Positions 1 through 8,928 of a DNA stretch of 64,000 bases are shown piece by piece; the first letter of the stretch is position 1; each line of letters starts with the position of its first letter. Below the pieces are notes generated by a model. That model worked only from the letters and a program-made list of their open reading frames with translations, searched no databases and had not been told where the DNA came from. Source of the stretch: CALAZP01 sp964410725 (GTDB taxonomy: Bacteria > Bacteroidota > Bacteroidia > Chitinophagales > Saprospiraceae); contig CAYPID010000008.1 of the NCBI GenBank assembly GCA_964410725.1, forward strand, positions 1-64,000. The letters run 5' to 3'. A program made the translations under genes and the position numbers.

Positions 1-6
1 AATAAC

Positions 7-50
7 AAACAGCTCGAATGCTATACAGCATATCGGGCTGTTTCTGTTTT
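7..50 (+). terminator. Rho-independent terminator of a gene upstream of the window
   Basis: Bases 7-17 pair with 33-43 (11 pairs, one of them a G-U). After a single bulged A at 32, bases 18-22 pair with 27-31 around a four-base ATAC loop. A T-rich tail runs to about base 50. This is the strongest hairpin I see in any intergenic stretch here, and it lies just before the first gene, so it probably ends a plus-strand transcript that begins outside the window. Bases 51-99 show nothing else I can name. Confidence 0.7.
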
Positions 51-99
51 AGGCCTATCCCAAGTATTAATTTATTATTCGATAAATTAAAGGTTTAAT

Positions 100-1125
100 A
101 TGAGATTTGCTTTGTTGTTTCTTTGTTTGCTAGGTAGTCAATTTTTGGCGATTGGTAACTCAATTACTCTTGATAGCATAGGTGACCGTGATTCTAATTG
201 GCGTGTTAGTCTTACTATGGGATTTGATTTCGCCCAATTGTTACATATTAACCCTCAACAAGGTGCAGGTCAAAATAAGTTGTCATTAAATAGTGCCATC
301 GGCCTCGTTATCTCTCATAAGAAGGATCGCTTTTATTGGGATAATGATTTGATTTGGCAATTTGGGGCACAAAGACTTGGAGGCGGTGCTATAACTTCAG
401 GTTTTAATATTCCCGTTCCTTTTCAGAAGTCCTTAGATGATTTTAGAATCAATTCTAAATTTGGTTTTCAAATGAAGAATTTCCCTAAATGGCTATATTC
501 ATTAAATTTGGGATTCAGGACCATTATTACCCCGACTTATAATGGCGATCAAAGGCTATCGGGTAATTTTTTTAAGGATATTTTTTCCGAAGGTAAACCT
601 CCTTCTAGCAAGTTTTTTTCTCCTGCTATTTTTACCTTATCTATGGGAAGTGAATATGTGCTAGATGAAGAATTTATGGTTTTTTATAGCCCTATAAGTT
701 TGAAATGTATAGTTGTTGAAAATGACTATATCGCCTCTACAGGGGTCCATGGAAACGTTACTTATGGAATTCCGGATTCCTTAGGTATTTATGAATCTTT
801 TGAAAATACTAATTTGCAGTTTGGCTCTTATTTAAGAGTGTCTGTTCAAAAGAATATCTTCAAAAGTAAATTAAAATATCAGGGGTCTTTAGTTTTATTT
901 TCTAATTATCTTAGAAATCCTCAGAATATTGATATTGACATGGTCAATACCCTAAATTGGAATCTTTACAAGAATTTTAATTTTTCTTTAATGGTTAATT
1001 TATTTTATGACGATGATGTATTGGTCCAAATAACGGATAGAAGTGCTGTTGGAGGTATTAGTAAATTGGGGAAAGGAATAAGTATGATGCAGCAATTATT
1101 AATTACCTACCAGGTGAAATTTTAG
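100..1125 (+). CDS. DUF3078 family exported protein
   Basis: A 341-residue protein with an N-terminal hydrophobic signal peptide (about residues 1-18) and an otherwise beta-rich body with many aromatic residues. Short phrases such as NWRVSLTMGFDFAQL and YWDNDLIWQFGAQRLGG resemble DUF3078, a Bacteroidota family thought to form outer-membrane beta barrels. The protein ends in an aromatic-containing strand (ITYQVKF), as many barrels do, which fits an outer-membrane location. It is preceded by a terminator and followed 66 bases later by polA, so it may be its own transcript. The substrate or partner is unknown. The family call is from memory of its pattern; barrel topology is inference. Confidence 0.65.
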   Translation: MRFALLFLCLLGSQFLAIGNSITLDSIGDRDSNWRVSLTMGFDFAQLLHINPQQGAGQNKLSLNSAIGLVISHKKDRFYWDNDLIWQFGAQRLGGGAITSGFNIPVPFQKSLDDFRINSKFGFQMKNFPKWLYSLNLGFRTIITPTYNGDQRLSGNFFKDIFSEGKPPSSKFFSPAIFTLSMGSEYVLDEEFMVFYSPISLKCIVVENDYIASTGVHGNVTYGIPDSLGIYESFENTNLQFGSYLRVSVQKNIFKSKLKYQGSLVLFSNYLRNPQNIDIDMVNTLNWNLYKNFNFSLMVNLFYDDDVLVQITDRSAVGGISKLGKGISMMQQLLITYQVKF

Positions 1126-1191
1126 TGTGTAAGTATAATTATATTAGATTCATCTAGTTCGATTTTTTATTTTTATTTAAATTTCATAGGG

Positions 1192-3981
1192 ATGGAGGAT
1201 AAAAAACTTTATTTGTTGGATGGGCATGCTTTAGTATATCGTGCTCATTTTGCATTTATAGCTAGGCCCTTAATTAATTCTAAGGGATTAAACACCAGTG
1301 CTATTAATGGTTTTACCCGGACTTTATGGGATTTAATTCAAAAGGAGAAGCCCAGTCACATAGCTGTTGCTTTTGATCCAAGTGGACCAACTTTTCGACA
1401 CGAGCAATATAGTCTGTACAAAGCTAATAGGGAAGAACAGCCTGATGATATCAAAAAGGCTTTTCCCTATATAAAGCAAATTGTGGAGGCTTTTAATATT
1501 CCAATTGTTACAGTTGAAAATTATGAAGCAGATGACGTGATTGGTACTTTGGCCAAACAAGCGGAGTTAGAAGGGTATAAGGTATATATGGTCACTCCAG
1601 ATAAAGATTATGCTCAGTTGGTTTCTTCAAATATTTTTATGTACAAACCCTCTAGGCAAGGAAACGGAATAGAGATCTTGGGAGAGAAAGAAATTCTGAC
1701 AAATTGGGGAATCAAAAGAGTAGATCAGGTTATTGATGTTCTTGGCATGCAGGGAGATGCCGTTGATAATATTCCTGGTATTCCTGGTATTGGGCCCAAA
1801 ACAGCTGTAAAATTATTAGAAGAATATGATTCTGTTGAAAATTTAATTGCGAATGTTAATCAATTGAAAGGAAAGCAAAAGGAAAGGGTTGAAGAATTTG
1901 CCGACCAGGCATTGTTATCAAAAAAATTAGCCACTATAGATTGTAATGCACCCATCCGGTTTGATGCTTCTACCTTTGTAATTGATCCGCCCAATCGAAG
2001 CCAGTTGGCAGAAATTTTTAAAGAGCTTGAATTCCGGTCAATTGCTCAATCTATATTAGGTCAGGATGTAAATAATGAAACTAATAGTACTAGAACAGGG
2101 ATACAATCTTCCCTATTTGAAAACGAAGAATCCCGAGTAAACTTAACTGAACATTCCATTGCTTCTCTCACGATTGACAATACTGAACACCACTATCAAT
2201 TAGTGGTGAGTGAGCGTGAAATCGAAGCACTTATTAATCGACTTTCCAGTGCATCTATTTTCGCATTTGATACAGAAACTACTGGTTTGGATGCTAATCT
2301 TGCTCAATTGGTTGGAATGTCCTTTTCCTTGAAAAAAGGGGAAGGGTACTATGTTTCAGTGCCTAAATCTAAAAGCGAAGCCCAAAAATTATTAGGAAGG
2401 TTTAAAGCCATTTTGGAAGATGAAAAGATTGAAAAGATTGCTCAAAATTACAAATATGATGCTTTAATTCTCAAGCATTATGGGGTGGAAGTAAAAGGAC
2501 ATATTTGGGATACTATGCTGCTTCATTACTTATTAGAGCCTGATTTGAGGCACAATATGGATTATCTGGCCGAAACCTATCTAAAATATAAGCCCATTTC
2601 AATAACTACTTTAATCGGGGAAAAGGGCAAGAAACAGCTCAAAATGACTGATGTGCCAGTTGAGCAAGTTTCAGATTATGCAGCTGAAGATGCCGATATA
2701 ACGGGTCAATTGTATCGGTATTTTATCCCTAAGGTCAAGGAAGCTGGATTGGAACAATTGTACCTGCAGGTTGAGGAGCCACTTGCAAAAGTTTTGGTTG
2801 ATATGGAGTTCGAGGGAATAAATCTGAATTCAGATTTATTATCGGAATATGCAATAGTCCTTAAAGGTAAGATTAAAGAGGTTGAGTCTAATATTTACAA
2901 AATAGCAGGAAGGGAATTTAATATTTCATCTCCCAAGCAGGTTGGGGAGGTTTTGTTCAAACATTTAAATATCCCTTATCGTTGGCGAAAAACAAAATCA
3001 GGACAATATTCAACGAATGAAGAGAAATTATCTGAATTGGCAGAAAATCATCCTGTGATTAAGGAAATTTTAAATCACAGAGGAATGACAAAGCTTCTTT
3101 CCACATATGTTGAAGCTTTACCTAAGATGGTTAATCCTAAAACCAAAAGAATTCACACTTCTTTCAATCAAGCTTTAGCAGCGACAGGAAGGTTGAGTTC
3201 TCACAATCCCAACCTTCAGAATATTCCAATAAGAACTCCAGAGGGAGCAAAGGTTCGAGAAGCATTTATTCCAAGAGATGAAAATCACGTTTTATTGGCA
3301 GCAGATTACTCTCAAATTGAATTAAGGCTCATAGCAGAGATTAGTGGAGATGAATCTATGTTGGAGGCCTTTCAATCAGGAAGAGATATCCACAGTTCCA
3401 CAGCAGCCAAAGTTTTTAATGTCCCTTATGAGCAGGTTACAAAAGATCAACGTTACCGAGCAAAGACGGTCAATTTTAGTATAATATATGGGGCTGGAGC
3501 TACCAATTTATCCAGGCAACTAAATATTAAGCGCACGGAGGCTAATGAATTGATTCAACAGTACTTTAAGCAATACACAGGCATTCAAGCCTATATGGAG
3601 AATACTGTGGCGCTGGCAAGAAGTCAAGGTTTTGTGACGACTTTATTAGGCAGAAGAAGATATTTAAGAGATATTAATTCAAAATCTTCACTTGAAAAAA
3701 GTAATGCGGAAAGGATGGCTATTAATAGCCCAATCCAAGGATCTGCAGCTGATTTAATTAAACTTGCAATGATTAATATTAGCCGGGCAATTAAGGATTC
3801 CCAATTGAAGTCAAGAATGATTTTACAAGTACACGATGAATTGATATTTGATGTACCCCAAGAGGAATTAGAACAGCTAAAAAGCTTAGTGAAAAGAGAA
3901 ATGGAAAATGCAATGCCTTCTTTATCAGTTCCTATTTTGGTCGAGGTTGGAGTGGGAAATAATTGGAGAGAAGCACATTAA
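1192..3981 (+). CDS. polA: DNA polymerase I
   Basis: At 929 residues this is full length. It fills gaps and removes RNA primers in replication and repair. The N-terminal third is the 5' nuclease (LLDGHALVYRAHFAF at the start; helix-hairpin-helix near GIPGIGPKTA). The 3'-5' proofreading domain keeps its acidic residues: DTETTGLD with D360 and E362, the QNYKYD motif, and YAAED. The polymerase domain shows motif A (D705 in ADYSQIELR), motif B (KTVNFSIIYG) and motif C (VHDE, D882). Proofreading therefore looks intact, unlike in Taq-type enzymes. The ATG at 1192 directly precedes the conserved start of the nuclease domain. lpxD follows after 9 bases, so the two are probably cotranscribed. Confidence 0.97.
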   Translation: MEDKKLYLLDGHALVYRAHFAFIARPLINSKGLNTSAINGFTRTLWDLIQKEKPSHIAVAFDPSGPTFRHEQYSLYKANREEQPDDIKKAFPYIKQIVEAFNIPIVTVENYEADDVIGTLAKQAELEGYKVYMVTPDKDYAQLVSSNIFMYKPSRQGNGIEILGEKEILTNWGIKRVDQVIDVLGMQGDAVDNIPGIPGIGPKTAVKLLEEYDSVENLIANVNQLKGKQKERVEEFADQALLSKKLATIDCNAPIRFDASTFVIDPPNRSQLAEIFKELEFRSIAQSILGQDVNNETNSTRTGIQSSLFENEESRVNLTEHSIASLTIDNTEHHYQLVVSEREIEALINRLSSASIFAFDTETTGLDANLAQLVGMSFSLKKGEGYYVSVPKSKSEAQKLLGRFKAILEDEKIEKIAQNYKYDALILKHYGVEVKGHIWDTMLLHYLLEPDLRHNMDYLAETYLKYKPISITTLIGEKGKKQLKMTDVPVEQVSDYAAEDADITGQLYRYFIPKVKEAGLEQLYLQVEEPLAKVLVDMEFEGINLNSDLLSEYAIVLKGKIKEVESNIYKIAGREFNISSPKQVGEVLFKHLNIPYRWRKTKSGQYSTNEEKLSELAENHPVIKEILNHRGMTKLLSTYVEALPKMVNPKTKRIHTSFNQALAATGRLSSHNPNLQNIPIRTPEGAKVREAFIPRDENHVLLAADYSQIELRLIAEISGDESMLEAFQSGRDIHSSTAAKVFNVPYEQVTKDQRYRAKTVNFSIIYGAGATNLSRQLNIKRTEANELIQQYFKQYTGIQAYMENTVALARSQGFVTTLLGRRRYLRDINSKSSLEKSNAERMAINSPIQGSAADLIKLAMINISRAIKDSQLKSRMILQVHDELIFDVPQEELEQLKSLVKREMENAMPSLSVPILVEVGVGNNWREAH

Positions 3982-3990
3982 AATTGAAGT

Positions 3991-4908
3991 ATGAAATTAG
4001 ATCAACCCTGGAGGGTAAAAGACTTGGCCCAACTCATCAAGGCGGAAGTAATTGGAAATGCTAATATTGAAATTACCGGAATTAATGAAATACATCAAGT
4101 AGGGGTAGGAGATTTAACCTTCGTAGATGTTGAAAAATACTACAATGCTTGTTTAAATTCCAATGCTACCGCAATCCTAATCAATAAGCGGATGACGCCT
4201 CCTGAAGGCAAGGTGCTATTGTATTTAGAAAACCCATTTTGGGGTTATAATAGTTTGGTACTTAATTTCCGGCCCATACGACCTTTAACTGGACCCGTGG
4301 GTGAAGATTGTCAAATCTCTGAGGATTGTATTATTGAGCCCAATGTTACTATTGGCCACCATGTTTCAATAGGAAAAAACGTTTACCTTCAAGCCAACTC
4401 TGTGATTGGGGATTATACAGTAATTGGGGATAACGTATTAATTCAGTATGGTGCGATAATTGGAGCAGATGGATTCTATTTTAAAAAAACTAATACAGGG
4501 TATCAGAAATGGAGGTCTTGTGGAAGGGTAATTATTGAAAGCAATGTGGATATAGGTTGTGGTTGCAGTATCAATAGAGGGGTAAGCGGAGATACAGTAA
4601 TAGGTAATGGTAGCAAGCTGGATTCACATGTTCATATTGGCCACGATGTTAAGATAGGTAAGCATTGTTTATTTGCAGCCCAAGTTGGAATAGCAGGTAA
4701 TACGGTAATAGAGGACCATGTTACTGTCTATGGACAAGTCGGAATAATTCAAAATTTGAGGGTGTCTTCTAACAGCGTCATAATGGCTAAATCCCTAGTT
4801 ACCAAGAATGTTCCCCCCAATAGTAACTATTTTGGAATCCCGGCAAAAGATAAGAGGATAAAAATGAAGGAAATAGCAACGGTTCAAAGAATATCAAGAG
4901 GAGATTAG
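3991..4908 (+). CDS. lpxD: UDP-3-O-(3-hydroxyacyl)glucosamine N-acyltransferase (LpxD or short paralog)
   Basis: 305 residues. LpxD adds the second hydroxyacyl chain in lipid A synthesis. The N-terminal uridine-binding domain (about 1-100) ends in a PFWGYNSLV-like segment. The left-handed beta-helix of hexapeptide repeats follows (about 100-275), with the GADGF motif, INRGVSGDTVIG, and IGHDVKIG, whose histidine matches the catalytic base of LpxD. The C-terminal helix is short, so the protein is about 35 residues shorter than E. coli LpxD. lpxA and lpxC are not nearby. Bacteroidota often carry two LpxD-like genes, so this may be the secondary copy. It lies 9 bases after polA and its stop codon overlaps the convergent gene's stop by 4 bases. 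Confidence 0.85.
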   Translation: MKLDQPWRVKDLAQLIKAEVIGNANIEITGINEIHQVGVGDLTFVDVEKYYNACLNSNATAILINKRMTPPEGKVLLYLENPFWGYNSLVLNFRPIRPLTGPVGEDCQISEDCIIEPNVTIGHHVSIGKNVYLQANSVIGDYTVIGDNVLIQYGAIIGADGFYFKKTNTGYQKWRSCGRVIIESNVDIGCGCSINRGVSGDTVIGNGSKLDSHVHIGHDVKIGKHCLFAAQVGIAGNTVIEDHVTVYGQVGIIQNLRVSSNSVIMAKSLVTKNVPPNSNYFGIPAKDKRIKMKEIATVQRISRGD

Positions 4909-5243
4909 TTTTTACTGATCCTTCTAGTTATAATGATTTGATTATTAGCGGCGCGCATTTGTACGTAGTAAAATCCCTTTGGCAAATCACCAATTTCAAA
5001 TAACTGTTCTTCTCTTTCGTTTATGAATTTACGTACTTCCCTACCCAGCCAATTATAGATGACAATTTTTTCCACATCTTGTGCATTCAATAATTGAAAA
5101 TCATTGACAACAGGATTGGGATAAATACTGACTTCAGGAGGATTGGCCAAATCTAATTTTTGGCTCTGGGCTGGCAAATACAACGAAAGGCCCCAAAAAG
5201 CAACCGCTATAAAAAATTTAATATGTATGAACTTACTGCACAT
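4905..5243 (-). CDS. Minimal T9SS type A sorting-domain protein
   Basis: 112 residues. The first 25 or so form a signal peptide (hydrophobic core IKFFIAVAFWGLSLYL ending near PAQSQ). Residues about 38-112 form a type A T9SS C-terminal domain: the VSIYPNPV opening, IYNWLGREV in the middle, LPKGFYYVQM, and a short basic end. Only about 12 residues lie between signal peptide and CTD, so there is almost no cargo. It shares a TTAG stop overlap with lpxD and lies downstream of thrS on the same strand, 75 bases away. It could be a surface-signalling peptide like P. gingivalis PorA, a decoy, or the remnant of a larger secreted protein. The domain call is firm; the role is unknown. Confidence 0.85.
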   Translation of the reverse strand: MCSKFIHIKFFIAVAFWGLSLYLPAQSQKLDLANPPEVSIYPNPVVNDFQLLNAQDVEKIVIYNWLGREVRKFINEREEQLFEIGDLPKGFYYVQMRAANNQIIITRRISKN

Positions 5244-5318
5244 CCCAAATACTTATTCAGTAAATTTAAATATTTAATTAAAGAAAAACAGGAATTATAT
5301 TTTCTTTAACAAAAAAGA

Positions 5319-7250
5319 CTATTCTTCAGTTGCCAATATCTGATTGAAATAGGTAATAAAATCTTTTAAGTTAAATCTACCTTGATCACCTTCCCCCTGT
5401 TTCCTGACCGATAATTCTTGATTGGCTACCTCTTGTTCTCCAATTACCAGCATAATAGGAATTCGCTTAAGTTCAGTATCTCTAATTTTTTTACCTATTT
5501 TCTCATTTCTATCATCGATGAAACCTCTAATATTGTGAACAGCAAGTTGATTTTGTACTTCCTTACAATAGGGAACAAACCGTTCACTTATAGGAAGTAA
5601 TGCATATTGTTCAGGAGCGAGCCATAGAGGAAATTTACCCGCGGTATGTTCAATTAAGATACTCATAAACCGTTCAAGAGAACCAAAGGGCGCTCGGTGA
5701 ATCATCACAGGCCTGTGAGGAAGATTGTCTGAACCTGTATAGGAAAGGTCAAAACGCTCGGGCAAGTTGTAATCTACTTGAATAGTCCCCAGCTGCCAGG
5801 AACGCCCCAAAGCGTCCTTAATCATAAAATCTAACTTTGGCCCGTAAAATGCAGCTTCTCCTTTTACTTGCGTAGTGGACATTCCCACTTCTTTCGTAGC
5901 TTCAATGATTGCGGCTTCTGCAGCCTCCCAATTAGCTTCCGACCCTATATATTTGGCTGGATTATCAGGGTCTCGAAGAGAAATCTGAGCAGTAAACTCC
6001 TTGAAACCCATCTTATTGAGGACGGTTGTAGTGAGTTCAAGCACGTTTAAAAACTCTCCTTTTAGTTGATCTGTCGTACAGAAAATATGAGCATCGTCTT
6101 GGGTAAACCCACGCACTCTCGAAAGCCCATGAAGTTCACCACTTTGTTCATATCGGTATACCGTACCAAATTCTGCGATTCTAAGTGGAAGGTCTTTGTA
6201 AGAATGTGGCCTAAAGGCAAAAATCTCACAATGATGTGGACAGTTCATCGGTTTCAACAAAAACTCTTCCCCTTCCCTGGGTGTTTTAATAGGCTGAAAA
6301 CTATCCTCTCCGTATTTTTCATAGTGCCCTGATGTGACATAGAGTTCCTTTTTTCCAATATGAGGTGTGGTGACCAGCTGATACCCCCTTTTAATTTGCT
6401 CCTCCTTCATAAAATCAACTAGGCGTTCCCTAATCGCATTGCCCTTGGGCAACCACATGGGCAAACCGGCCCCAACTCTATTGGAAAACATAAAAAGCTC
6501 TAATTCACTTCCAAGTTTTCTGTGATCCCTTTTTTTGGCTTCTTCAAGGAGTTCCAAATATTGTGTAAGCTCCTTTTGCTTGGGAAAAGTAATCCCATAA
6601 ATACGGGTCATCATTTTCCTGTTTTCATCCCCTCTCCAGTAAGCACCAGCGACATTTAGGAGTTTGATGGCTTTAATTTTTCCCGTATCCGGAATATGAG
6701 GACCTCTGCATAAATCGACAAACTTTCCCTGTTGGTAAAATGTAATAGAGCCATCTTCCAAGTCCTCTAAAAGTTCGAGTTTGTAGGGATCATCCTTTTC
6801 TTTAAAGTAGGATATCGCTTCTGCTTTACTTATTTCTTGGCGTTCAAAAGTATTTTTTTCCCGAGCCAATTCAAGCATTTTATCTTCAATTGATTTTAAA
6901 TCTTCCAGAGAAATGGTACTATTCCCAGGGTCAATATCATAGTAAAATCCATTCTCGATAGAGGGACCAATTCCAAATTTTACATGGGGATACAATTCTT
7001 GTAGGGCCTCTGCCATAAGGTGAGCCGAGGAGTGCCAAAAGGCACTTTTTCCCAAATCGTCTTCCCAGGTCAGTAACGACACCTCTGCATCGGTATCAAT
7101 TTTTCTGGAAAGATCCCAAACTGAACCATTAACTTTAGCAGCTAGTACATTTCTTGCCAATCCCTCACTTATGGAGGAGGCTATTTCCAAAGATGTTATC
7201 CCTTCGGGAAAAGATTTAGTTTTTCCATCAGGAAAAGTAATTGTAATCAT
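5319..7250 (-). CDS. thrS: Threonine--tRNA ligase
   Basis: 643 residues, the usual full length. It charges tRNA(Thr) and edits mischarged Ser-tRNA(Thr). Domains in order: TGS (about 1-60); the editing domain with H73 and H77 in HSSAH and the LCRGPH motif; the class II catalytic core with motif 2 (VYRYEQSGELHG) and motif 3 (HRAPFGSLERF); and a C-terminal anticodon-binding domain. The zinc ligands are present: Cys in PMNCPHH, His in QDDAHIF and His in VMIHRAPFG. It follows hemD after 12 bases, so it is part of a DUF4271-hemD-thrS operon. I see no room for a T-box or attenuator leader of its own. Confidence 0.97.
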   Translation of the reverse strand: MITITFPDGKTKSFPEGITSLEIASSISEGLARNVLAAKVNGSVWDLSRKIDTDAEVSLLTWEDDLGKSAFWHSSAHLMAEALQELYPHVKFGIGPSIENGFYYDIDPGNSTISLEDLKSIEDKMLELAREKNTFERQEISKAEAISYFKEKDDPYKLELLEDLEDGSITFYQQGKFVDLCRGPHIPDTGKIKAIKLLNVAGAYWRGDENRKMMTRIYGITFPKQKELTQYLELLEEAKKRDHRKLGSELELFMFSNRVGAGLPMWLPKGNAIRERLVDFMKEEQIKRGYQLVTTPHIGKKELYVTSGHYEKYGEDSFQPIKTPREGEEFLLKPMNCPHHCEIFAFRPHSYKDLPLRIAEFGTVYRYEQSGELHGLSRVRGFTQDDAHIFCTTDQLKGEFLNVLELTTTVLNKMGFKEFTAQISLRDPDNPAKYIGSEANWEAAEAAIIEATKEVGMSTTQVKGEAAFYGPKLDFMIKDALGRSWQLGTIQVDYNLPERFDLSYTGSDNLPHRPVMIHRAPFGSLERFMSILIEHTAGKFPLWLAPEQYALLPISERFVPYCKEVQNQLAVHNIRGFIDDRNEKIGKKIRDTELKRIPIMLVIGEQEVANQELSVRKQGEGDQGRFNLKDFITYFNQILATEE

Positions 7251-7262
7251 TTTAGTAATGCT

Positions 7263-8042
7263 TTAACCCTCTTTATTTGCGATTTGAATGTATTTTTCTA
7301 ATGCCATAGTCATAGAGGGGATACCTTCAGCAGGTGCCTTTATATTGGTGGTTAGGCCCAACTCATTAACGGCGTTGAAGGTGCTGTTTCCAAAAACAGC
7401 TATCCGGGTGTCGTTTTGTTTGAAATCTGGAAAGTTTTCAAAAAGAGATTTTAAACCAAGAGGGCTAAAGAAAACCAGAATATCATAAGTAACATCACTT
7501 AGGTCTGACAAATCACTACTAACAGTCCTGTACATCAAAGCGTCTTTCCAATCCAATCCATTTTCATCCAGATAATTGGAAACTTCCTTTGCGCCTAAAT
7601 TAGAACAGGGAAGTAAGAACTTTTCTCCTTTATGCTTTTTGAAGTAGGAGTCTAAGTCTTCAATCACTCTTTTGCCTACAAAAACTTTTCTTTTGCGGTA
7701 AACGATGAATTTTTGGAGATAATTAGAAATGGCTTCAGTCAAACAAAAATATTTGGTGTCAGGAGACATTTTGACTCTAAGTTCTTCGCAAATCCTGAAA
7801 AAGTGGTCGATTGAATTTTTACTCGTAAAAATAACTGCTGTGAAATCTTCAAGTTTGATTCTTTCTTTTCTAAAGTCCTTTGCAGAAACTTCTTCCACAT
7901 GAATGAAAGGTCTCCAATCAATCTGCAGATTGTAGCGCTTTTCTAACTCGTAGTAAGGTGACCTAGTAGGTTTTGGTTGAGATACTAAAATGGTCCTTAC
8001 TTTTTTATGTTTCTGTTCCAATATTTTTCCTTTCGCTGTCAT
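7263..8042 (-). CDS. hemD: Uroporphyrinogen-III synthase
   Basis: 259 residues. It cyclises hydroxymethylbilane to uroporphyrinogen III in heme synthesis. HemD proteins are weakly conserved; the call rests on size, the two-lobed alpha/beta pattern, TAVIFTSKNSIDHFF (first lobe) and DILVFFSPLGLKSLFENFPDF with IAVFGNSTFNAVNELGL (second lobe), which match the family's usual SP.g...F and T..A positions. The leading 20 or so residues (lysine-rich, then VRTILVSQPKPTRSPYYELEKRY) fit Bacteroidota HemD. It sits between DUF4271 (17 bases upstream) and thrS (12 bases downstream) on the same strand, an arrangement I associate with this phylum. Confidence 0.85.
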   Translation of the reverse strand: MTAKGKILEQKHKKVRTILVSQPKPTRSPYYELEKRYNLQIDWRPFIHVEEVSAKDFRKERIKLEDFTAVIFTSKNSIDHFFRICEELRVKMSPDTKYFCLTEAISNYLQKFIVYRKRKVFVGKRVIEDLDSYFKKHKGEKFLLPCSNLGAKEVSNYLDENGLDWKDALMYRTVSSDLSDLSDVTYDILVFFSPLGLKSLFENFPDFKQNDTRIAVFGNSTFNAVNELGLTTNIKAPAEGIPSMTMALEKYIQIANKEG

Positions 8043-8059
8043 CTCAATTTAAATTTTGC

Positions 8060-8761
8060 TTATAGCGATAACTGATTAAAAATCAGCTTGTATATAACCA
8101 AAAAAGGTCCTAATTCCAGCGTGCAAATATACAATAAAAAGTGAAACTTGTTATGCGCTATCAAACGGAAGTTAACTTGAGCACCACGCAAATAGCGAAT
8201 TAAAAACATAATAATTAATAATAAAATTCCTGTTTTCAAAAGCATTTGTTCGAATGCTGTATTTGGGAAAATTAAAAATAGATTAATTGGAGCCAAAAGA
8301 GTCCCTAGCGCTACATATAAAATGATAACAGTAGAAGTATAGTAGTGGGAAGCTTTATCCAACCCAAAAAGATAACCCACTGTTCGAATGGTGCTCAATT
8401 TGATTACAATTCCAAGGCAAAGCATTAAAAAGATGTAATACACTGCCCAATTTGGAAACAGCATTTTACAGAAAATTCCCAAAGTGTAAATAGATACAAA
8501 AAAGGGAAATATAAAATCCAGAATTCCTTTTGAATAGATGTTGTTGGTAAATTGTTTGAATTGACTAACAGATAAGATGGATGTTAAAATTCGTATCATT
8601 AAAGGCCTAAAGAAGGTAAAAAGAAAGGTAAAGGCAAGGGTTGAAAGAAGGATATGGCCCCATAAGACAGGCTTATCATTAGTTTGTATTGCCTCATTTG
8701 AAATAATATCAAAAGGATTCTGAGACACTTTAGCCAAAATGTTTAGGGTCAATGATTTCAA
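8060..8761 (-). CDS. DUF4271 family inner-membrane protein
   Basis: 233 residues with about six hydrophobic segments (for example HILLSTLAFTFLFTFF, YIFLMLCLGIVIKL, ILLLIIMFLIRYL, FLLYICTLELGPFLVIYKLI). The short soluble start contains NPFDI, typical of DUF4271 members next to hemD. Function is unknown; the link with hemD suggests a role at the membrane connected with tetrapyrroles or simply operon conservation. The start is uncertain: the frame opens with TTG at 8761, and GTG at 8728 is an alternative; I see no in-frame ATG near the N terminus. A TAnnTTTG element sits upstream at 8779-8786. Confidence 0.75.
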   Translation of the reverse strand: MKSLTLNILAKVSQNPFDIISNEAIQTNDKPVLWGHILLSTLAFTFLFTFFRPLMIRILTSILSVSQFKQFTNNIYSKGILDFIFPFFVSIYTLGIFCKMLFPNWAVYYIFLMLCLGIVIKLSTIRTVGYLFGLDKASHYYTSTVIILYVALGTLLAPINLFLIFPNTAFEQMLLKTGILLLIIMFLIRYLRGAQVNFRLIAHNKFHFLLYICTLELGPFLVIYKLIFNQLSL

Positions 8762-8778
8762 ACTGTATATTTTTTTGA

Positions 8779-8786
8779 CAAAATTA
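8779..8786 (-). promoter_or_regulatory. Candidate -7 promoter element for DUF4271-hemD-thrS
   Basis: Read on the minus strand this is TAATTTTG, a perfect match to the Bacteroidota TAnnTTTG -7 box. It lies 18 bases before the TTG start at 8761, implying a very short leader. I find no TTG at the -33 spacing, so support is partial. Confidence 0.35.
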
Positions 8787-8851
8787 GTGACTGTAAAGAA
8801 TAATTCACCTATTTGGTGATGTTCGAGTTAGATTATTTAATGAATAAAACT

Positions 8852-8859
8852 TATTTTTG
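8852..8859 (+). promoter_or_regulatory. Candidate -7 promoter element for the SurA/PpiD-type foldase gene
   Basis: TATTTTTG fits TAnnTTTG exactly and sits about 70 bases before the ATG at 8929, in the 167-base divergent region shared with DUF4271. No convincing -33 TTG at standard spacing. The rest of the divergent region holds only short hairpins (for example TCACC/GGTGA at 8805-8819) that I cannot interpret. Confidence 0.35.
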
Positions 8860-8928
8860 CTGACCCAAATAAAATGGGGGTAAAATTTAACAAATTATAG
8901 TAATTTTTAATTAATAACTTCTTGAAGG

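Noticed and set aside
8805..8819. Short inverted repeat TCACC/GGTGA in the DUF4271/foldase divergent region
   Set aside because: Only five pairs; no context to support a binding site.
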